A stretch of DNA of 64,000 bases from the NCBI RefSeq assembly GCF_015706575.1, contig NW_024037074.1, positions 19,333,334-19,397,333 of the forward strand. The letters are read 5' to 3'. Positions 38,101-50,100 of the stretch are shown piece by piece. How positions within the stretch are numbered: position 1 is the stretch's first letter; each line of letters begins with the position of its first letter. The notes under the pieces are model-generated. The model did not search any database and was not told the origin of the DNA. It saw only the letters and a list, made by a program, of their open reading frames with translations. The DNA comes from Patiria miniata (taxonomy: Eukaryota > Echinodermata > Asteroidea > Valvatida > Asterinidae). Position numbers and translations under genes: made by a program.

Positions 38101-41100
38101 TTGTGTGTTTTCTTTCTCCCGCCTGTTGAGGTCAGAGGTTAGAGGTAATTTGCATATCTGGGTCAGCAATTTGTCTGTTAGGATTCGATGATTTCTTCAA
38201 CTGTGTCTTAGTTTTCAGGGGTTACACCAGTTGTGTATTAGTCTATAAAAAAAATGTTTTTGTCCATAACAATTGTTTGGCAAATCAGAAAAGATTTTTG
38301 AAAGTACAACATGTGGTACTTTCGACTGCCAAGTCTCCAAATTAATGACAAAATCCTCCCAAAGGAACTCATGAGAATGTCTTGCAATTTGTGAGTTTGG
38401 GATGAAGTTACAGCACTACAAGGACTTCTTGTATTTCTTTCAATCCTGTAGGCCTTAAAGTATATAAGGAACCAGAGGAGAAATCTGTTGGGAGTGGGAA
38501 AAGGGCCTTGGCTTTCTAGACATTTCTCTAAGAGACTCCAAGCCTCCAAAAATGTGAAACTTGATCAAATTTGACCCAGTTATGGGGAAACACTGGGAAG
38601 ATTTTTGTTTCCTTATTGATTGATGGTTGTAAGTAATACTCACCAAGTTGCTCCAGGGAGTAAGAATTATTATGGTGTCACGCTACCTTTTAAAAAATCA
38701 TTCTGTTATAGTTTAAAGGTGATGTACAACATTTGCAAACATCAAAAAAACCCAAAAAAAAACCTACCAGATTATTCTGAAGTGCCTCACTTGACTCTAA
38801 GTGAATAATAGTTCCAACTGTCCTGTGAAATCATGGCACCTGGTGTGCTGTTTTCTCAAGAAAAGTGGAATTTTCGTATCAATTTGCAACGATGGTCGGC
38901 CGACCATCGTTGGAAAAAATTGACTTTTTTTTCAAATACTGCCCCCAATTTACCAAAATTTAGTAAGTCCACATTTTGTTTGAATTGGTTACACATCCGT
39001 GAACGGGTTCAAGCTAGCTAGTCTGGTTCCCTGACCTGCCAATTCCCGATTTCTGAAAATTACAGCCAAAGGAAACGTATATTACCTTTAAGCAGATAAT
39101 GTTTACTTAGCAAAAAAAAAAAGCCAAATACCAGTCAGAAGCAATATACATTGCATGACATTTTGGCTGGTAACCTATTTTGCCTGAGATTGGTCCCTGA
39201 TCTCGGCCCAATTTCATTGCTCAACTTACCATTAGCAAAAAAAAAACTCTGCTTACTGCGGCAGATAATTCTGTGTTTACGGTAAGTGCATTTCACGGGT
39301 CAGCGAGGCATTTTGGCTTCTGTGCATTCGTACATCCCATAACTAAGGATTCTGTGCTTACTGGGTTAGCACAGAGTTTTTCTGCTAGCACTGTCAGCAG
39401 AGAATGGTGATCATGTAAGCGCAGAATTTGGTGGTTAACAAAGTCATGAAATTGGGCCCTGTTTATCTCTGGTTGGGCTTTATAGCTCCTGAAGCATTCT
39501 CTCTGTATGTCTCCAAATCTCTCAGACACACCCACGCACCCATCCCACTCGATGCACCCTAGGGAAACCAACTAACAATCCCAACCTATTCAGATGATGT
39601 GACCCATTGCTCGGGCACCAGGGAGGCGCATTTTAAAACTTTCTCCCTTTTTCTTCTTTTCTTGTTGTAAAACGAGCCTGTTGTTCTTTTGTTCACATTG
39701 ATTGGCAGGCCCAAGTGGGAATACATACAAGAGAGAGGTGCGCTGGGTCACAGTTTAATAGACAGACACGTTTGATAGAAGTCTGGCATGTGACAGCAAA
39801 TTTCTGTCACCCTGGTAATCGTAGATTAAATAGATTGATATTGGAGGCTGTCTCCTGTTGTAACACGGTGAGCACAAGCTTACTCACGTACATTCTTGGC
39901 TGTGAACCTGGTGTGGTTTTTCCCAGGGACTGACTGCAGAAGTGGGGGTGGGGCAATGGTGGAAACCCCCCTTCCCTTTTTGAATGTTCTGCCCCCCCCC
40001 CCCCACCCTAGTACATTGAAGAAAATTAATGTAAAGGAGTTGAATTGCACATATTGAGAATTTTTTTTTGAAAAGGTTTGATTTGGATCCACTGAAGTTG
40101 GGATAGTAAAGCACCTTGTGGAATGTTTCTCAGACATCTCTTGACAGGCATGTCCACATCTGCCAAGAAAACAGCAAGACAATACTAGAGCAAGCTTGAA
40201 ATCAAAACATACAAATGTCTTGTGCGTTTTCCCCACGGATGCATTCTTGCCCTGCCTCCAGCGTGCATGCAGGGCTATGAAGTTGATTGAATGCATCCGG
40301 AAATTTTGAACGGTAATGTCCAGCTCTAGGATTGCTGGAAACGAAAAATTGGAGGTGTGCTTCATTATGGTGGGCTAAGTTTTGAAGATAAAATTGTTAT
40401 TTTTTATTGTTTATTTACAGTAGTTTAAAAACATTTGACATTTTTTGAAACATTTGATTTTTTTTTGGGGGGGGGGAATTTTCTCACAAAGGAGAAGCAC
40501 AAAAGTAGGGCTCCTGTCGCTGTTTACAAATGTACCATTGGAGTCCAAACTTTAAGGCCTCAAACCACATTTCCACTTTTGAACAAAATGACAAGAACAA
40601 ACTTTTGTTGTCAATCATTTTTTGGCTATTATCAAACCTTGGAATTGACAGCCTGTTACTATGCTTCTTTTAATGTCAGACTTCTAGACGTCACTGTTGG
40701 TTTTTTTATGAAGAATACCTTCAAAATCAACAGGTGGTGTGGCATCTTGAAGCTTTCATGTTGCAGGGACCTCCCCCACCCCCTCAACCCCCTTGTCACA
40801 CGCCCTTGACAGCACCTTGACTGTACCCTACACCTCAAGGAAGCTTATCGTATCTCCAGGTTTCCCGCTTTTCCCAAACCTGCCACGAATCTGACTCACG
40901 TTTCAAACTGGGCGTTTGCGTTGTGTCCCTTTTTAATATTTTGTTGCTATCTCTCTCTCTCTTTCTGTGTTGAAATGACTGGAGTTTTTTTGCCTTGGGG
41001 GGTACGTCGCTCTGTGGGGCGTGACGCGCCTGTCCCGCTGAGAGACAGATATTTTTTTTTACTGGGCAAGGGCCGTCCGGGCATTCATGTGGAACATTTG

Positions 41101-44100
41101 TGGATTGTAGATGAAAAATGTAGATCTACAGGCGGGACTCGGTATATGTTGAAATGTGGATTCAGTTAACATGAAAAAGAGCCGATTGTGCAATGTAACG
41201 CAACAGGATCGGGTGCTAGTCATGCAGGATTTTTGCTGTTGGTAAAAGGGGAAGGGGAGGCGGGGGGATAGATTGTCAGCAAACGATAAGGTTGACTGTG
41301 AAACCGCCCCTTATCATGAAAAACGGGAAGCAGTAACGAAAACGTGAAATTGGAGACAAATGTCAGAAATGAAATTATTAAACGATTCGCCTGTTCAACA
41401 ATTAGGGCCCAAACTTGTGTGCAAAGTGGGGATGAAAAACATTTGAAATACGAGCTCTTAAAAAATATCCTGAGCTTAATGCAGTCCATTAATCTTGATG
41501 TAGGCAGCATGTGCAGGTGCGCGGAGTCGTTTCATTAATTCGGTCGAGTTGTTCATTTCTTTTATATATTTTTTTCTGGAACCGCAGTGTTAATGGATGA
41601 GGTATTCCAGAAGGGGGAAGCCAATAAATGGTTGACATTTTGTGCTTCACGTGGCTGAGGTTATTTTGAAGAAAAAAACACAATAAAGAGGATTGATGTT
41701 TTTGTAGTGTAGTTTGGATTGTGAATAACTCGCCTTAGTTTTAATGGTAGAGTGCAAGTGTTGGTATTCGTATTTTGAAGGAAGTGGGTCCATGTCCTAC
41801 GTTTTCTTTGTTTAAACGAAAAATGAATGTGTTTTGTTTCATATTTGTATTTTGCAGGTGGTCTACTCCAGAGTTGCTCGTGTATGCAAGGTGAGGATCT
41901 ATACATTTTTTTTTTTAAATTTGCGGATGTTTTGTTTCCTTTAAGGGATTCAAAAAAATAAACCTACCAACTTTCAAATCATTAGCACCCCTTGGACAAA
42001 GACATTGACAAGATGGGGAACCGCCAACATCAGGCTGGATAGCTCAGTTGGTAGCGCGCCGGAACGGCAATCCGGAGGTCGCAGGTTCAAACCGCACCCC
42101 AGTCAATTTCTAAGTTGGTTACGTTGAGAACCCTCGTCAGCTATAACAAAAGAAGACAGGGGGACACAGGGTCAGCGAAAGATCGAAATTGATGAATCTG
42201 AGGGCAAATAAAACGAACATAGAGGTTGCTGCTGTCATTTTCTATTTTCTGCCTGCATTTTTTTTTTCGGCAACCTGGAATCACCACTAATGGTAATATC
42301 AGAATAAGATACATCACTTGATTACAACTTCACTGTAGGTTGGCACCAGCAGGATCCATGTATCAACTAGGGAGTTTTTGTACTGCCTTCCAAAACTTAA
42401 ATGGAGGGACTTTGAAAACTTCGTTGACAGATGAGGGATGTACAAATGTACCTCCTGTACACTTCCATTATTGTTTGTTATTGGTTGATTGGCAAGAAGG
42501 AACACTGTCTTTATTGGATGACAACTTCATTGTTTTTGGTTTTGTTTTCGGGAGCCTGGGAACTCGTCCTTTCCCTAGCACCCGTGCCCCTTTGTCAACT
42601 CCAACAAATGTTGCCCGACCACTTAAGGGGATTTTGGGGTCACGGGGCGAACTTTTGAAAGCTTACCATGGGAAATAAATCACCAGCTCTGAATTTCATA
42701 CGTTTTTTTTTTTTTTTTTTTTTTTTTTCAAAATTAGTTGTTGTCTTGAGTTTGTTATTGTCCTGTTTATGATATTGTTTGCTTAAATAAAATGTCTCTG
42801 AAGGGAATTGGAAATTAAAATACCGAAGGTGCTCTGGATCAACAACCTCCTCTATAGTTTTGGAATGTTATTATCTGAATGGGGTTAGAATTTGAAAATA
42901 AGAAAAGCAACTGAACATCTTTTTTAGTTGTATGATTTGTGTGAAATTCATTGTTACTACTCCAATAGTAAAGTACATGTAAATCTTCAAAAATTTGATT
43001 GCTAGTTAATTTTGTTCAAGCCTTTCAAAAATGGAAAAAATTATGTTTCTGAAACGGCCATTTTCTTTGTCTCAAAACAGAACGACTCCGGAGGACAGTT
43101 TTTATTGGAGGACAACTGGACGACTTTTATGAAGGCTCGCATCACATGCACCATCCCAGGAGAATATCCATTTCACTTCAACGAGCTCCGTAAGTCCTTG
43201 TCATTTCAGAAGGGAAAAAAAAGAGTTGTTTATTCCTTTCAACCAGCTATTATTAACTGTCGCCCACTTCTGCCTCCTATGAATGCAATTGTTGTTGTTT
43301 TATGAAATTCTGTATTTTATTGATGCATGCATAAGAGCATCACTTCATCAGTTCACAGATTTCCTGACAATGGCCACATTTTCTGGAGTTCATTGACATA
43401 ATTTTCAGCTGTTCAACTATAACAGTTCCGGGATAGTCATAAAAAACAACAATGGAGTCATTGCATGCAAGAGGGATGACCAGTGAAATGAAACTGGTTT
43501 TTAGTAAATATTTGTGATGTTTTTATTTGATATGTGACCGGTGATCGGACATGGATGGCTGAAAATTAAGATTGCGGATCGGACAACATAGGCACATGTT
43601 CGCTGTTCTTCAGCCAACTATATTTCATTTTTTTCCGGAATGAATAACAATCAACAATCCTGACTGTTAAAAGGGGGGAAAAATTGCATTTTGTAAACAA
43701 GAGCAGATTAGCGTTACACCCAGGTTTTTTTGTCAGTATTCAAACAAAAATCAGGGAAAACCTTGAAAATGTCTTTCCGTTTTTCCAGTTAGGGAATATT
43801 CAGGGATTTTGACAGTGTGCCATGTGTCCATTGACTGGCTGGCATATGGTGGCTTTTTTGCCTATGTATTATCAGTGTCTTGCTTCGCTTCACTGCAACC
43901 ACCTCTTGGCTTCCTGGCAACCATATTTCTCATTGGATTTTGGACATTTCTCAGGGAAATATCAGGGGAAACTCAGGGAATTGTATTTTCATAAAAGTAC
44001 TGGGAACCCTGATTCTTTGAGGGGCATTTCCTGGCCAACTCCAGGAATGTCATTGCACTGTTGGGATCATCATCGATTTGGGCAGTCCATTGTGATCATG

Positions 44101-47100
44101 ATACAGGCATTGTCCGCCGCCAAAAATGCTGTCGGTGACAGATAATTTATGGGCTTTTAGTGCTGCTGAGATTTTTGTCACAAAGCCCTTGGCATCTGTT
44201 TGTTGACTTTAACAAAGGCACTGGTGTCAGACACGTTTCTGTAATTGCAAAACAGCATGCGACACGCAGACTGTCTCCAAGTTAATAGTAACAAATTTTT
44301 GTGAACCCCTCGACTGTGTCAAACAGAAAAATGTTAAAAGGGAAATTGTTTGTTATCTCCAACTTTCAAACCCTGGGAGGGGAAGGGTTTTGACGCCATT
44401 TGGATTGTACGTACAGGCATATTGTAAGTGGCCAAAAAAGATTTGCGTGGGGGGGGGGGGGGGTAGCCACAGACCCATTCAAATTGGCAATTATTATAAT
44501 GTGAAGTTTTTTTGGGGGGGGGGGAGGCATCAACATTTACACCTCCATATCTGCCAGACTACCGAGGGGGTTGGATAGGCGCTTGTAGCCGAATTATTGC
44601 CTGATCTTTGAAATTACCATATATGGTTGTACCCAAATTTTAGGCAGCAAAACTAGATTGTTTAAACACAGTCAGGTATTTAAAACACCTTGATAAAACT
44701 TAATTGCCACACGTGCAAATTTTTGCCATATCTGATTGGAACTGTTTGTTTTTACTAATTAGCCCAATGGGCCTAGTTTTATTTTGACAATGTTTACAAG
44801 TGCTTATTGCATATGTACATGTAGTTGTTTCAAATATCACATCATCAATTCCTTTCGCCATCAATAACAATACAACCCATGCGCTAATGAGATAAACTAC
44901 CTTTCTCACTTCATTTTTTTTTTTTCAACCTTCCATCAAACAGAGTCCACCTTTTACGAGGAGTCAACTCAGACCATCTACGGGGTCTTCACCACCCCGA
45001 GCGGTGTGGCCCACGCCTCGGCCGTGTGCGCCTTCAGTCTGGCCCACATTGAGGCTTCCTTCCAGGGCCCGTTCAAATACCAACAGAACTCGCGCTCGGC
45101 CTGGACGAACCAGATCAACTCCAATCCTCATTTCAATGTGAGTATAGATCTTACATCTTCCTATGAATAGGGAAGGGGAGGGAGTGGTAGGGCTGGTTTC
45201 TTAAACTTGCTGTGCCGATAATCAGTTTTGCAGTTATGGCCGCTATAGCAAAAACCCAGCTTTACGGAACATTTTGTGATATAATAAACATCCCCTTTTC
45301 AGCATTTGGGACTGATAATTGTTTTGTTATATCGTGTTCTTGGATACTGTAGTTTCATTGGTCTAGAACGGCCATGTGACTAGTCTATAAAAACGCATGT
45401 ATAGTGGCTAACCTCGTATACAATACGCGTTGCTCGCGCGCGTGTAGAACCTGCACACGCGCTCCCGACTGAGCTAGCTGCATGCAATGCATGCGCAACC
45501 GGTACCACACTCAGTCTCATGTCCGGCAAAAAAAGTCTGCCTTAACGCATAAGGTGCTTAGCGAAAATCTACTGTGCTATGGAAAATAAAGCTACTACGA
45601 AATCTCAGCCAACTCCTTTTATGTTCGCTGAATTACCGCCTCAAGGAACTGCATATATTTGACACCCAAGCTTTCAACTCCTGTAACTAGGCCAAGTCTT
45701 ATCTGGGTTTGTATTAATAGTTAAGAAAATGACGGAACACCCCGTGAAGATCTTGATGTTCATTTCTCGGTAACTCACTTATCGCGCAGTTTAAGAAGGT
45801 GCTGATTTTTGTCAAAGATGGCAGCGTTCTGTGTTTTGTTTGTCTACCGATGCTTATCTGTGAGTTGGGAATAATTGACAACCTCCCTCCCAAAGGGAAC
45901 TCACCCAGGGGAACTAACAACCCCTCCCCCCTCAATCAGATGTGCCCACTGAACCCAACTGTCACAAACATGTTCCTGTGAATCACTATGTGACTAATGT
46001 AACAGTCCAAGCGTTGACAAAAAGAATATCTATAATTGGCCTGTTTGTTAAAAGATATCCCCGCCCTTTTTCACTCATTGAACCCCTTTGACCTTTGGAA
46101 AGATTTTTTTCCTTCGCTTCTTTGATGGAAAGTGAAGGTTGACTCTGTGTGACCCACCCTCCGTTGATAACTTTCACGTCCAAAGATTGATAGGCTAAAA
46201 CACGTTGGGTTAGTTACCCAATCGGTGTGTTTTCCCCGCAAATAAAGATGTGAATTATATTTTCCAGGCAGAGCCTACCTGTGTCTGACACAAATTGCTC
46301 TTGGCATTTTCAAGTCCTTAATTTGCCGCAAACGGTTCAAACTGACTAGCAATTCCTTGAACAAGATCCATCTTCGACATCCTTTAAAACTGATGTTTTC
46401 AACACTTGTAGAATCTGTAACCTATCATAGAGTGTTAAACTCTTCCCCTTTTTCTCAGCCACTCCAATTTTCAGAGTTAGAGTGACTTCGTCAGTCGCCC
46501 CTTCAAATTGGGTCGCATTTCCCCACGCTATCCATTATCTGAGTACTGATCACTCTTGATCTTCGCTGTAGAATAATTCCACCATCATCTTATTTTTTTT
46601 TTTTACTGCGAAGATTAAAAAATACGGGAATAAAAACCAAATCATGACAACCTGGATTGTTTTTTCTAAGACAAGATAAGTTTGGGGTAGCACCATGTGA
46701 ATAAATCTCTTTTGTGAGTATGTGTGGTTCTGAAAAGAACCGGAGGGACTCAACGTTTCGAACAGTATGCTCTGGCCGTCGTCAGGAGAATGAGGGATTC
46801 CAACGATGATGCGATGTTATAAGGATAAGGATTGTTTTTCTATTTACAAATATTGAACTGGATTCTGATTTTTTATTTGAATCGTGGGAGAACAATGAGA
46901 TAGTGGTGGGATTTAAATCTAGATTTTTTAAAATTCGTTTTGAATTTCACAATTCGGTTTCGATGTTAGAAACCGGATATTTAAAACTAACCTTGAAGAA
47001 AAATTAAGCGAACAATTCTTTTTGTGACACAAGCTAAAGAGAACAACTGGAACATCCCCCAATTTGGTCTCTGATTGTAACTGCATTCACTTGCTAAGAG

Positions 47101-50100
47101 GTCTTCTTGGTATATGAATAGCCTGCCTGTTTGATTTATCAGAGAGCTCCCACCACTTTTTTTCAACATTACAGCTCTGGAGTGTTTTTGTGAAGGCCCA
47201 GTGGTCGTTGAATCCTGCAAACTTTACCCAGTCATTGGGAGGGCATTTCATGCGGCACCTCACTCGTCACTTTTTGTAGTGCATGACTGTGTGCTGGATG
47301 AGAACTTCCGGAAAAATCAGAAAACCCTCATTCGGTTTGAAAAAAAAATTAGGATGACCGGATTTACAATGAGGCAGTTTTTAGGAAAAAAACTCCTTAG
47401 AAATCCAAGATCAATGTTCACCAGGAAAGGAATCTTTCAGTAGCAGTGAATCACGAAGTGGAAATAAAAGCCAGGGGCTTGGGTGATAATCGAGGACTGC
47501 AGATGCACAATAATTCGCAGCTTGAACGGGCTTTTCTCCAGCGAAGCACATTGGACGAGGCTCAATGTCATCTGTGTTTCTGCACAACCTACTTTAGTGT
47601 TTGGGGAGACTGCGTCTTGTGACTGACTGAAATGACAGTGCGGGACGGATCTGTCCGCAACTTTGTTGGGTGGTTGGAGATTGTTGTTGGCGGTTGCTTA
47701 ACAGACTCTGTTTATGGACTGCAGAGGGCGCTATCTGGCCTACTCGCAAGAGCTAGTGAAGGACACACCTTGTGCACGCACACGCAGTCATACTTTACCA
47801 TTACATCTGAGGACAATCAACGCATTGTGTTTCCCTTTGTTCCTGTAATGTAACACTCTCACATAGACTAAGCACACACATGTTCATTTGAGGACCATTC
47901 TCAACAAAAGAAACTCGCACATGTACATATCCCTATAATCCTCCAAGATTATACCTCCCACCATGCAGGTATCCAAATCAGATTCATAAACTAATGATTC
48001 ACATATTTTGATTTCGTCTTTGCTGGTTCTTGCCCCCTTTTTCCCCCCACAAGGAGTGCGTTTCTTGAACTCAGCACATGCAGGACATTAGCTCTGGTGT
48101 GAACGCTGTCACTGTTGACTGAGATGGAGACAACAACCTGAAGCATTCTGTCCAGTCACTCCCTTGAAATCACAGACATTCAGCACAAGACACTAAATCA
48201 CACAACCTCACTAAACAAACTACAAAGTGTCATCAGACTTGCGAATTAATATATGGGTGACCCTTTTTTTGTTTTGTTTAATCTGGTTTATAGATGGTCT
48301 TGCTTGAAATCACAGCCATTAAGCACTGCACACTAAATCATGTACAATAAACAAAATACAAAGTATTATCAGACTTGCGAATTAAAATAGGATTGGCCCT
48401 TCTTGTAACCATCTGGTTGTTAAGACCATACTCGGCGTCATTGGACTGAGACAAAGAGACAACGAGACTGCACCATGATGATTATTTTTCCGTCTGAACC
48501 TGTCCGAAGTATTCCTGTCCAAATTATGTTATGGACGTTTACTTACAGACGGACGATGATCCCACACTTTTTTTACACTAACCTTGTGAGTGTCAACATC
48601 TTGTCCCAATTTGTAGACAGAGGTTGACTCACGGTTCCAATGTGGTCTCAATTCCAACTCGGCCCCTGACTATAAGAGAAGGGAATTGACCAAGTCTGGT
48701 CGTCTCTTGGGGTTGACCTTCTGTAACTGAAGGGCAGTGGGATGTTAAGGTGTGGCACAGGTTTATTGTCATGTCTGGTGCTGATGTGGGGAGGGGTGGG
48801 GCCAGGCCCGTCGCGAGGGGGGGTGGAGCCAGGGGGGCCCCTCTGACAAGGAACTGCCCCCCCCCCACATCGACAAAAACCATAAGTGTAAAAATTATAT
48901 ATAGGTGTGTTTTTTCCCCTTTTGGTGTTCTCCCCTAGTTTGTACTGTGGCCTCCTAATGCCTGGAGCTGGCGACACTTCTTGTGTGTGTTTTTTTTTTT
49001 GGGGGGGGGCAGAATTCAAAATTTGTCAGAAATATTTGGGACAAAGTCTACGACTCCCAACTATGACCAATTTTGATATGTTGAGGTATACTTTGACAGT
49101 TATGAATATTAAAACAAAATCAAGGAATGATGCACCTCTCCTACCCTGAGGCATTGCTTGGTCGTTGGTAAAAACCCCAGCTTGTTTCGGTTGTGGAAAT
49201 TTCAAGAATCCTGTCAGAACAAAAATGTTTTGAAACCGAAACAAAATTGGGTGTTTTGCTCAGAGACAGATCCCCCAGCCACCCACCCACCCCTGCCAAG
49301 AACCTTTCATTACGTCTCTAAGGACATGGAAACCAGTTCTGGCTGGGTACCAACACAGCGAAGACGGACCCTCGTTAAGCCAATTTCTGTTTCCAGCAAT
49401 CCTGCTCCAGATACTAAACCCGTTCCCCCAGAAACCCAATTCTTGGCCAAACTCTAGCCGACAAAAACGGGCAAAAACACATCACGTACCTCGAATACAC
49501 CGCGCAAGTACAGCCTTAACTGCTGCAAATTAAAAACTGAAATGAAATAAGTGCATTTTTTTAAGGTCAGTTTTACCGGCAGATATCCTTTTCTTAATTC
49601 GGGCAAACTACATGATGCATGGACAGGTTGCCGCAAACAGACGGTAACATAATTGATGGCAGAGGCAGAGTGACATCTGAAATTTCCAAGCGGCTTTCGA
49701 GTTTCAGTTGTGTTTTCCAGCCCTAATCTGTCTTTTACAATGGGCCTTAAACTTGACCGAGAAAGAAGAAAAAAGAAATTCCAAAATTGACTGATGGATT
49801 GAACCAATTACTAATACAAAAAAAAGAATGTATTAATAAATGTTCAAGGCCATACCGGTGTATCTGGCTATCATCGCATATTCCAGGATTTCCAGACACT
49901 GAGTTTGATTCCGTGCAGGCCAGAAAATGCCCTCTTTCTCTTTAAAGTGAAGTACGTTAGTACAATTCCCTTTGGAAAATCTTAACCGGCTTTGCCCCCC
50001 CTCCCCCCCCCCCCCCCCACCCCAAACCTCTCATAAAGTTAATCAGGATAGTTACTTGCTTTTCCAGACCTGTCTCATTTTTTCATAACCGGCCATAAAT

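Larger units (their letters stand above)
29710..41857 (+). other. Longest intron (12.1 kb, phase 0)
   Basis: It carries two copies of a palindrome-centred element (30097-30632, 38713-39091), a hAT MITE with a perfect duplication (31983-32308), short tandem duplications at 33209-33250 and 34271-34322, a probable LINE tail ending in an AATGA run (34430-34803), and two TGCTTAGCA-family copies (39092-39216, 39250-39460). Several poly-C or poly-G tracts occur. The intervals 35000-38700 and 39500-41857 show nothing I can name. Confidence 0.9.
41891..43080 (+). other. Intron (1.2 kb, phase 0)
   Basis: It contains a tRNA-like sequence at 42033-42105 and a 26-base T run at about 42703-42728. No other feature was recognised. 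Confidence 0.93.

Noticed and set aside
39880-40365. 161-codon open frame on the - strand
   Set aside because: It crosses a poly-C tract that gives a glycine string. No domain, and it lies in the 12.1-kb intron on the opposite strand.
42033-42105. Functional tRNA gene (GGC anticodon)
   Set aside because: C at position 33, three unpaired positions in the T stem and a D-stem mismatch make a working tRNA unlikely.
45438-45462. CG-rich hairpin (GCGCGTGT/ACACGCGC) as a regulatory RNA structure
   Set aside because: An 8-bp stem in a local CG-rich patch is not enough to claim function.
46740-46800. CAACGTTTCGAACAG..CGTCGTCAGGAG as a known repeat
   Set aside because: The word looks familiar from dispersed repeats in other invertebrates, but no second copy or boundary was found in this window.
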